From Lateolabrax maculatus (Eukaryota > Chordata > Actinopteri > Acropomatiformes > Lateolabracidae), in assembly GCA_031216445.1 (NCBI GenBank), contig CM062210.1, positions 12,969,501-13,033,500 of the forward strand: a stretch of DNA of 64,000 bases. Direction: 5' to 3'. The notes beneath the pieces are model-generated. The model saw only the letters and a program-made list of their open reading frames with translations, had not been told where the DNA came from and searched no databases. The position numbers and the translations under genes were made by a program. Below, piece after piece: positions 56,111 to 64,000 of the stretch (within the stretch, counting starts at the first letter, position 1; every line of letters starts with the position of its first letter).

Positions 56111-56675
56111 AAGTCCAGCTGCTGCCAAATTTGATTCAGGGTTCAGTGGTATTCTGATACAGATATAGAGGATTTGAGTGGTGTGAAGTGATTTTTAAGA
56201 TTCAAACTGGTTTTATGTACACATAGGTCTATGTATAATTAGACGCAGGAAGCCGCAAAAATGAATTATACTGTATGTTGTGAAGGAGCATGACTCTAAA
56301 CTAAGGTTGTTATCGTGTGCGTATGTGTGAGAACATGGATGTGTGTGCCCCCCCGTGTGTCTATGTGTATGTGTTGTTTCTAGGGCGAGTCCAAACTCTG
56401 TCATGTTGATTAGCTGTAGGTGTTAACACACTAGATACTGCCTCATCTCATTCTCTTCCTGACTGATCAATGTCACTCTGTCTCTCTTCCATTTTCTCTC
56501 CATCACTCCCTCCAGTCTCTCTTTGTCTCTCCAGTTTGCATTTGATACATTAAGCCAAAGTCTTTACTACATTTTTTGAATGAAGAATTATTCAAAATAC
56601 ATTTTGTAAGTATAAAAAGGAACATCTCAAGTGTATAATGTATGTATGTATAAATATTTTTGGCCACCGTTTTGT
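56111..56675. other. Spacer with CT-rich section
   Basis: TG-rich words at 56315-56370, CT-rich at 56450-56535, then AT-rich. No gene. Confidence 0.48.
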
Positions 56676-57255
56676 GATGAGATTTCAGCTTGTTGCTAAT
56701 TGTTCCTTTTCAGCTGCCAGAGGGTTGTAAGCATGCAGGCATCAACAGATTGTAGTCTCTCAGCTGCCAGCCTCCCACCAACCGCCTTTGTGCCACTGCC
56801 ACTTGACATCTCCATTCGCCGTGTGTGATGATGTAAATAATTACACTCAATTAGCACTTAATTAACAACGCTGAAACAAAAGGACAAGTCCCTGGGCGCA
56901 GCTCGTCCCCTCTCTCTCTGTACATTGCTCTCTCTCTCTCCCTCCCTCTCTCTCTCCCTCCACACACATCAGGGAAAACAAAACATGTCAGCTTTTGACA
57001 ATGTGCCATCTGTCCTCGAGCCAACAGATAGGCTTAGACACACGCACACACAGATACAGCCCCTCTGCGCCCATAAGACATGCAGAAACACTAATCGGGT
57101 CCTTAGGCGAACATAATTACAGCTTGCCATGTTAATTACCTAACAATTAGCAGCCGTCTCTTCCAAGGGGCAATCAATGAATTAGCTTGTGATTCCATGT
57201 TGAGTTGCCACTAGAGCCCTCCCATTCACGCTCTCCTCACTTCTTCCAATTAATC
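56676..57255. promoter_or_regulatory. Strong candidate conserved noncoding regulatory cluster
   Basis: Two unique sub-blocks (56680-56910 and 57060-57255) flank a CT array (about 56913-56965). Both sub-blocks contain ATAATTACA followed by CAATTAGCA in the same order and orientation: 56837-56845 with 56848-56856, and 57113-57121 with 57144-57152. The left block also carries CAGCTGCCAG twice, at 56711-56720 and 56761-56770. Other words are CACTTAATTAACAACG, CATGTTAATTACC and CAATCAATGAATTAGC. No coding frame of note. It looks like a homeodomain/bHLH-type enhancer pair, which is inference. Confidence 0.52.
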
Positions 57256-57399
57256 TGACACTTTTTTCTGCGCACACACATACATTCTGTACATGTCTAA
57301 TACATATAGAATAAGCACTTACATGTCACAGAAAATAGAAATTAATTCACACTTGGCCCATTTAGCTTATGTTATATCCCAAGGTGGATTGTAGAACCG
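57256..57399. other. AT-rich spacer
   Basis: Nothing recognised. Confidence 0.5.
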
Positions 57400-57900
57400 T
57401 TTTGCACCTTCAGTAAGCAAAGTGGTCAAGAATTTAATTTCTCCATGCGCACCTAATGCCTGAGGGCAGCAGTTTAAAATTCAATGTAAAACAGGCTAAG
57501 GAAAAACATTAAAAAATAATCACAATAGAGGAAATTGAACAAATTGGGTGTCTTGTATTGCTCTTTGTCTTTGTAATTCCCCCTCGTTATCAAATGAATA
57601 ATGACAAAAATTTTCTGCTGTGATGCCAAATATGAATCTTAATGCCAATTTTGATTGGAAACAAATTGGTGAAGCAGGTGCAGTCCTGAGACTAATGATC
57701 AATAAAAAAAACTCATATTTCATCATTTTTAGAGGACCCAAAAAGCTATCAGTATGAAAAATGTGCACCCTTTACCAGAGAAATCATCCATCACTGCTCC
57801 TATTGAATTTCCCATATTAAAACTCCAATATGGAAGTCATATAGGCTGATAACACAATCTGATTGAAAATTGAGAAAAATTCACCTCCTGCCGATAAATG
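57400..57900. promoter_or_regulatory. Candidate conserved noncoding regulatory region
   Basis: Unique sequence with GTCAAGAATTTAATTTC, CCCTCGTTATCAAATGAATA, TTAATGCCAATTTTGATTGG, ACTAATGATCAATAAAAAA and GATAACACAATCTGATTG. AT-rich, so support comes mainly from its non-repetitive TAAT/ATCA-rich texture. Confidence 0.35.
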
Positions 57901-58139
57901 TATATCACGGATTAGTGCACTTGGATGGTTGCTTCCTTGGGAAGAAAAAAAACTGAATCTGTTGGTGAACAAACCTTGTGCTTCCTCGTGTTGCATTCAA
58001 GCCAGGTCGAGCAGTAACATTACAACTAAGAAAAAAGTAACAACGCACCTCCAAATATACGTATGTGCAAACCAAGAGCACATTATTTGATGTATATAAT
58101 TGAACTGCACCTCTTTTTTTGGCCCTTATATACATTTTG
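57901..58139. other. Spacer, no gene seen
   Basis: Frames of 75-81 codons on both strands overlap and have no recognisable domain. Confidence 0.42.
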
Positions 58140-58725
58140 ATTCCACTCATTACTCTTCATATTGCAGTGGATATTACAGCAGTACAGATTGGCCTTTAGC
58201 TTCTTTTATTACTAAAATCCGAGGCTGGTCACACGCGTAGGTAATTCATTCATCCTGATTGCCTTGTGTTATATTTATACATCAGTGCAACATGCCTCAG
58301 CCTGCCTGCTGTGACAGCTGCTGGTGACATATTATATACCATAAAATCAAGAGATGAGTGGCTTATATACATTTATATACACATCCTGCTAAGTAACATA
58401 ATTAGACACACCAATACATATTCTTTCTTTCTCTCTCTCTTTCAGCATCACCATCACAGACCACAGTGGCCAAGCTAGTCCAAGCCACAGACAGCTCTCT
58501 AATAGGCCCGGCTGTCTCCTTCTTAATTTGCTGAAATTGCAAAATCAATAGGTGTAGTCGTAGCCGCCCGCTCCCTGTTTTAGTGGGAAAAGATAAAGTC
58601 TATGGGAAGGCAATCTTCACTTTCAATTTGCTCCCTGTTCAGCATCGAGGCCGAAGTGCTTATCACTTTACTTAAAGAGACCGTATGCCTGTCTCATGGT
58701 GGGTAGTACTGGTGGACGGACAAGG
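58140..58725. promoter_or_regulatory. Candidate conserved noncoding regulatory region
   Basis: GGCCTTTAGCTTCTTTTATT, GCGTAGGTAATTCATTCATCC, CTCTCTAATAGGCCCGGC, CTTCTTAATTTGCTGAAATT, AAAATCAATAGG, GAAAAGATAAAGTC and ATCGAGGCCGAAGTGC. Two separated pieces (58140-58290 and 58440-58720) with AT-rich sequence between. TTTGCTCCCTGTTCAG near 58625 partly repeats CCGCTCCCTGTTTTAG near 58565. Confidence 0.42.
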
Positions 58726-59399
58726 GTTTCATTCAGTATACTGGAAATCTTGGACAACACACTGACACGCATACGCACAGAATTTTTCTTATCTGTAGTA
58801 CATCCCAAATAATATCAGCATTATTTATTAATGCTATACAAATTTGCTTCATTTTCTTAACTGGACCAAAATACTTTCCAAGTAAAATATTTCTGTCCTT
58901 TTGGTTTTGTTTCATTAATCTGGAGATTTTGGATTTGTGGATTAAACTTCTTTGTATCTATCGATATAAGTGCCCCACCTACAACTATTGCTCTCTGGAT
59001 GAAAAACTTTAATGCTTAGTATCTCAAGACTCTTCTGAACTCACGGGGGGGAGGGGAGTTCTTCTAATTCCAAGCTCACAGGGATTATGTGACAACATCT
59101 CAGCTAAATCCTTTACTGTAGGATCTGTAGAGTCGCTATGTGTCACTGGAACTGTAGTTTTCCATAAGAGCGCAATCCCAAAATTCAGAGACAAAGTCAC
59201 CACCAGCACATCTGGGCTGGTGTAAAATGGATTGTTTTTGTGCACGTTTATACATTAGAGTGTGCTTTCATGCATGTGTTTGTACAGTAGATATGGCTCT
59301 GTGGACACATAAATGTGTATGCACATTATCAAGAGTGTGTAGATTTGTGTATTTGTGTGTGTGTGTTTTGAGATATGTGTGCTCTAAGCAGCTCTTGTC
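58726..59399. other. Spacer with TG-rich section
   Basis: AT-rich, a G7 run near 59045, degenerate TG-rich sequence at about 59260-59380. No gene. Confidence 0.47.
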
Positions 59400-59560
59400 A
59401 GTAGGATCTTTTGTCTCAGCGAGCCTGGTCGTCCTTTCCTAATCTCCCCTTGATGCTGCCTTTACCCATAATCCTTTCTTTCATTAACTGCCCTCCTCGT
59501 ACAGCGCCACCTTTATTGCAGTCTTTCACTTAGTAATTGCAAAGAGACAAGAGCTGGGGG
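59400..59560. promoter_or_regulatory. Candidate conserved noncoding block
   Basis: TTTCCTAATCTCCCCTTG, CTTTCATTAACTGCCC, TACAGCGCCACCTTTATTGC and CTTAGTAATTGCAAAGAG (the SOX-like ACAAGAG word follows). Ends at the TG array. Confidence 0.37.
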
Positions 59561-59565
59561 AGGTG

Positions 59566-59594
59566 AGTGTGTGTTTGTGTGTGTGTGTGTGCGT
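59566..59594. repeat. (TG)n microsatellite, short
   Basis: TG array with TTTG interruption. Confidence 0.93.
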
Positions 59595-59759
59595 GCTGTA
59601 GAGAGAGGCTGGGTGGTTGGTGGGTGCATTCGGAGCATCTGCATAAGAAGTTGTGTTTGTGGAGGCCAGGCCATAATCAAGGGGGAAAGGGAAGGACAGA
59701 GGGTGGGGTTGGCTTTGTGGTTGATTGCAGAAATAATTTCACATGTTGTAGAAAAGAGC
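59595..59759. other. G-rich unique spacer
   Basis: Contains GGCCAGGCCATAATCAAGGG near 59663-59682, which may belong to the surrounding candidate elements. No gene. Confidence 0.4.
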
Positions 59760-60060
59760 TTAAGAAAAAATTTTAATCTGGATATTAAGAATATTATATG
59801 TCCGAGTTAAGGGGGTCATCGCTGTGGCTGCGCTTGGCAGGAAATCCACAGAAATTAGAAACAGGATTTCGATGATGAAGATGAGACAGAGAGAGAGAGG
59901 GAGGGTGAGGGAGAGCGAGAGAGCAGTTAATGTGTGTACTTGTAGTACCTCCATTATAAGTACAATCGTTCCAATTCATGGAATTTTCTAATTACTTTGT
60001 GACTTCAAAACATTTTTTAAATCGTCCCACGTTATAATACAATAAGCAGATTTACCGGAA
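59760..60060. promoter_or_regulatory. Candidate conserved noncoding regulatory block
   Basis: TTTTAATCTGGATATTAAG, GTCATCGCTGTGGCTGCGC, GGATTTCGATGATGAAG, then after a short GA array (about 59888-59920) CCATTATAAGTACAATCG, CTAATTACTTTGTGAC and CGTTATAATACAATAAG. No coding frame. Confidence 0.4.
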
Positions 60061-60260
60061 GAGAGGAGGAGAGACAGACGGAGAGAGAAAGAGCAGCTAC
60101 GAGACAGAAGAGGGGAGGGAATAGGAAATGTTTCCAAAACATCCACTGGTGGGTTGCATTTTAAAAATGTTGTTTTTGTGTTGTTAGCACGAAGCAAAAA
60201 GAAGGAGGGAGGGAGGAGGGGAGACAGGGGAGGGAGGAGAATAAGAGAGAGGAGAGGTTC
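60060..60260. repeat. GA/G-rich tracts
   Basis: GA-rich at 60060-60125 and GGAGGGAGGGAGGAGGGGAG at about 60204-60223 with more G-runs to 60240, a G-quadruplex candidate on the plus strand. The middle part (60120-60190) is unique. Confidence 0.85.
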
Positions 60261-60261
60261 A

Positions 60262-60520
60262 ATTTTGAAAACACTCGTACTGATGCATATTTATGGCCGT
60301 GCGTCATAAATGCACTTTATGATAAGGCAAATAATTCACACGGCGCATCACAGACATCACTTTAACATATTCTATAAGCAGAGTTAAAGACCGCCTTGTT
60401 TGCCGTTTCCTATTTCACAATAACCCCTCCAACAATAGCCCCCCTCTCTCTCTCCTCCCCACCTGCTCCCCCCAGCCTGTCTCTCTCTTCCACCAATGAA
60501 TGCCGGCCTCCGTGAGGTCC
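60262..60520. promoter_or_regulatory. Candidate conserved noncoding regulatory block
   Basis: CTGATGCATATTTATGGCC, GCGTCATAAATGCAC, TTTATGATAAGGCAAATAAT, CGCATCACAGACATCAC and CCGTTTCCTATTTCAC. Two ATAA-containing words (GTCATAAA, TTTATGAT) are inverted relative to each other, a Cdx/Hox-like pattern. CT-rich sequence at the right edge. Confidence 0.42.
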
Positions 60521-62530
60521 TATACTTGGTTACACACTGGCCCCTATTGGCAGGATTACCACTTAGACAAATCTAAAGTGATGCATGCAAATGGACAAAT
60601 TTGCTATTTCTACAAATGGTCAAACTATTTTATTTGTATTTTTTAGATTAAAATGAGCTGTCCTAAAATGTACTTATGTCACATGATTTTATTTTTATTA
60701 TGTTATGATTGTTTAAATAATTACATTCAAAAAGAAAGGAAATGCTATATAAAATGGGACCAAAAAAAGATGTACACTTGAATTCTTACATTTACAGTAT
60801 GTGTAATCGACATTGTTAATTTATCTAATTTACAAGTATTTTACTATCTGTCTGAAATGATGGACTAGTTTTCATATTGATTTTTTCTCTTGTACTGTAA
60901 TTTTCACTCAGACATAAATATTTGTTCAGGTCTGAGGGAATGAATATCACTGTCAGAAACATGGAAATTGATCTCAACAGTAATATCCCTCAATTAATGT
61001 TGGGAGTTCTCTTTTTCCAGGGAGGAACAGTGCGTCAGTACATTTCTGCAGCTAAATACATGATTATACTTAAGCCCCTGTAGTTAGGTGTGCCCAATTT
61101 CCACACACTAACACAGAAGGAACACAAGGTCACACACTCAAAGAGACTCAAAGAGAAATGGGCAGAAATGGAGGACAGAGTGAGGGACGGGAAGGTGTTG
61201 CATGACCACATTTTCGGTTACACTGTTTTAAAAGACATTCTAGAGACTGGGAAAAAGTCATTTTACAAACTGGATAACGGATAACCTCAGTGCAGCCAAT
61301 GTCAGTTATAATGTGTCAAAGATGAAGAGTGATCCCGAACTTTTCTTCTAGGGTTGATGGATTCCTATTAACATACACCCTAAACTTTCGGACTTAGCAG
61401 GCACCCATGAAAAGAAAAAGAAGACCAAATAGAAGAAAAAATATCAGAGGTTTTTCTATATAAATATAATAATATATTAATTGATCGTTTAAGTAATATT
61501 TTTCTGGTTCCAGGCTCTCAAATAAAAGGATTTGCTGCATTTCTTCCTCACATATTATTGTAAATTGATATATTTGCCTTTTGAACTAAATTAAGAAAAT
61601 AAGACATTTGAAGAGATCACGGTGGGCTCTGGGAAGTTGCTATGGCCATTTGTTCATGTATTTTTGACATTTCCAGAATAAATGATACATCTAAAACATA
61701 ATTAGATGTATTAATTGATAAAGAAAATAATTGTGAGTTGCAGCGTTAAACTTAAAACAGCAGGATGACAATATATAGTGTGAGATGATAAAAATGTCGA
61801 CCGTCATAACTTTCCTGTTATGCTATTTAATCTTTGAATGATTTCGCATTGAATTTCCAGTAAATAGAGTATAGCACAATATATATCAATACATTATATG
61901 AAATTATATATACTGTGATATAAGATTTTATCCATATTTCCCATCCTTGTAAAATTGTCGGGGTCTCTAAATTGAAAAGATGTTCTAAAGAAGTGCTAAA
62001 GTTTAAAGAGTGGAAGGGATTAAATAATAATAATGTATAATAAAAGCACTCTTATTCATTCCACAAGATACTTTTTTCTTCTTTTGTACTAGTTTTGACT
62101 TAAAAATACATCTTTTTTCCCCACAAATATCTCAAAAGATCCAGGACAATTTTATTTAAATAAAAAAAAAAATAATTTTAGACGTCTATTATGAAACTGT
62201 TCATATGTTACAATAAATAATTCTGACTGTGGCATTGGAAGGCAGGTGTAAAGCAACTAAGAAATGCAACAAAAGCAATACAGAAGTTGTCAAAAAGGCC
62301 TTTTTTTTTTTTTCTCATGCATGGCAGTGAGATTGCATCTGTCACCACACACGCAAAAGGTATATGCACATTTATCCTCAGCTCCTCACACTGAACAAAA
62401 ACACCAAATGTATACATCAATACAGCCATATATTTTGTTTGCTCTGACAGCTTTTCAACAGTTACTCTTCCTTATGCAAATGAGCCGACTCTCTCCCACT
62501 CCCAATCGTGGTGAAGTGATATGAGCCGCT
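60521..62530. other. Long AT-rich spacer, no gene seen
   Basis: AT-rich throughout, with a T-run near 62301-62313. ATGCAAAT occurs at 60585-60592 and 62474-62481. A 64-codon frame at 61090-61284 has no recognisable domain. TATATA-rich words at 61880-61925 may be a dispersed-repeat end but are not assignable. Confidence 0.48.
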
Positions 62531-62700
62531 GAATATAAATGATTGGGAATGATTGATAGACCCTCCCACTCGCCGCCCTCCACAGACAGATAGAAATTCA
62601 GACAGACATATGCATCTCTCTCACTCCTTCCTCGCATTTCTCTCAGTCTCTCTCTCTCTCTCTGTCTCACCCACTAACTTACTAATCCACTCCCACAGTT
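62531..62700. repeat. CT-rich simple repeat region
   Basis: CT array at about 62646-62662 in CT/CAGA-rich sequence. Confidence 0.85.
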
Positions 62701-63535
62701 ATATACATAAAAACATGCTAATTGTCAACAAGCCATTAATAGAGCTTTATATTTAATATTTAATAGCACTGTGAGCCTGGATAACCAGTCAATATTAAAC
62801 TCATGCAATATCAGCTTCAGTTTAGGTTTCATGCATAGTAGGCCTCAACCAGTCTCAAAAACTACTAAACATGTGTAATCTTTGCTATAATTAGTATATT
62901 ATTAAAATATTTTCCCTGTCTTAATTTATGACAGAAGCTGCCAGAAAGAACAAAGATATTTCGACAGCTAGATTTCTGAGAAGTTGAGCGTCAACTCTGT
63001 AGACTACAGGACACGACCAGTATACATGAATAAATCAACCCAATGGACCATGAGCGTTTTCAATAAGTCACTGCAGCCATTTTAAATCCCTCAAGGTGTC
63101 AACTTTCCTCCACGTCGAGCCTTAACGTGTGACAAGTAACTGCTGAAAAATCCATCTAACTGGTTCTGCAACATCCCAATTGACAGCACAACTCACCTCA
63201 CTGTTCACTGCATTAAATTTGACTGCAGCTCTACCATACCTGTGCACGCACTTACTGAGCTCTTTCCCTGACAAAGCGGCACGCTATGAAGAAACAAGAC
63301 CCGTACTCAAGATGGCCAAACTCGAGCAGGGGCCTCTTTAAAAATACACAAGAATGAGAGCGCGTTTACAATCAGAAACTGACAAAACCACAAAGCTGAG
63401 ACTGGAAATATACAACGCTGTGGACAATGAAGAGGGAAAAAATAATAAGAGATAAGGCTGTTTGGTACATACAGCATGCGGACGCAGACAAACACCAAAT
63501 ATCTACAAAAGAATGTATTTACCCGACTGTTTCCA
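62701..63535. other. AT-rich spacer, no gene seen
   Basis: Unique sequence. From about 62990 it is more balanced (ACTGCAGCCATTTTAAATCC, GCCTTAACGTGTGAC) and could contain weak regulatory sequence, but no block stands out. Confidence 0.45.
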
Positions 63536-63825
63536 TCCGTTCTCTTTCCCCAATGCCTGACTGGCCAGGTGTGTGTATGTCAGTGTGTGTGTGAGCTACT
63601 GTTGGAGGGTCTGTGTGTGATTTCTTTCAGACAGGAGACTGGAAATGGGGTAGAAGCCATTACACTGGGAGAATCACCCAGAGCACCCCGAAATGAGGGG
63701 CAGGGGCCTGTCAGCACGCATGGGTGTGTGTGTGTGTGTGTGTGTGTGCAGGCAGGGTCCAGCCGGTGACCTTCTTCCAATGAGCCCCCCATGATTTATT
63801 TACTGTGCCCTTATCCAACCTCTGC

Positions 63826-63828
<3 letters not shown>
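63536..63828. promoter_or_regulatory. Candidate conserved noncoding block split by TG array
   Basis: Unique words CCTGACTGGCCAGGTG, GGGAGAATCACCCAGAGC, CCAGCCGGTGACCTTC and CCATGATTTATTTACTG flank a TG array at 63723-63749. The frames of 97 and 70 codons cross the array and are not credible. Confidence 0.33.

Positions 63829-63868
<40 letters not shown>
63829..63868. repeat. (CA)n microsatellite
   Basis: Pure array of about 19 units, in inverted orientation to the TG array about 80 bp upstream. Confidence 0.98.
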
Positions 63869-63871
<3 letters not shown>

Positions 63872-64000
63872 CAACACATGATTTCTAGTATTTCAGTGAT
63901 AAGGTAGAATCTGCAAATGTGGCTTTTTTTCACTTTGGACAGGACAGGCAGGAGAAAATGGTGTTTGGTGCGAGGAGAACAGATCTGTCACCCTATCTCT
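63869..64000. other. Unique sequence to window end
   Basis: Nothing recognised. Confidence 0.5.

Noticed and set aside
59500..59515. CTCF-like core AGCGCCACCT
   Set aside because: Only part of the consensus matches. Not enough to call a CTCF site by eye.
1..64000. CRISPR array, prokaryotic operon, phage or defence system
   Set aside because: No regularly spaced repeats with unique spacers, no ribosome-binding-site-led gene rows and no prokaryotic coding density. The repeats are microsatellites and vertebrate transposon remnants.
1..64000. A previously undescribed biological system
   Set aside because: I searched both strands for unusual gene clusters, repeat-gene combinations and structured RNAs and found only noncoding, repeat and candidate regulatory sequence.

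Overview
This window looks like vertebrate nuclear DNA, most probably from a ray-finned (percomorph-type) fish. The reasons are: no operon-like packing of open frames; an extreme density of (CA)n/(TG)n arrays (about 25 arrays, several of 40-75 bp); tRNA-derived SINE remnants of a type I recognise from teleosts (9460-9566, about 33880-34005, more weakly 20868-21027); a decayed Tc1/mariner transposase end (8738-9114); and a MITE with 56-bp terminal inverted repeats (14853-15057). The species cannot be named from the sequence alone.

No protein-coding gene can be called with confidence. Most long open frames are translations of CA/TG or GA/CT repeats. Three stretches deserve a second look as possible exons or gene relics, all at low confidence: 47665-48150 (minus strand, about 160 codons open), 28546-28735 (plus strand, within a conserved-looking block) and 1118-1557 (minus strand, one internal stop). 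I saw no canonical rRNA, tRNA or miRNA gene and no CRISPR array.

Layout. From 0 to 7.7 kb lies AT-rich unique DNA with CA/TG arrays and a perfect 50-bp palindrome (6386-6435). From 7.7 to 12.2 kb there are regulatory-looking blocks, the Tc1 remnant, a SINE and a MITE end. From 12.2 to 16.5 kb lies AT-rich DNA with the long-TIR MITE, a CpG-denser stretch and a compact CpG cluster. From 16.5 to 38.5 kb, short blocks of balanced composition rich in TAAT and E-box-like words alternate with microsatellites, purine tracts and AT-rich spacers. From 38.5 to 49 kb lies mostly AT-rich spacer, with a block at 40.2-40.86 kb, blocks at 44.6-45.5 kb, and a pair of related dispersed repeats flanking the open frame at 47.7-48.2 kb. 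From 49 to 64 kb there is another set of regulatory-looking blocks, densest at 56.7-60.5 kb.

The best overall reading is inference: a gene desert or very large intron of a developmental-regulator locus carrying many candidate conserved noncoding elements (cis-regulatory modules). I marked these from composition and motif content only. Conservation, the decisive test, cannot be checked here. I found no evidence of a new enzymatic, defence or mobile system. The most unusual items are structural: the palindrome, the long-TIR MITE, and microsatellites lying inside candidate regulatory elements.
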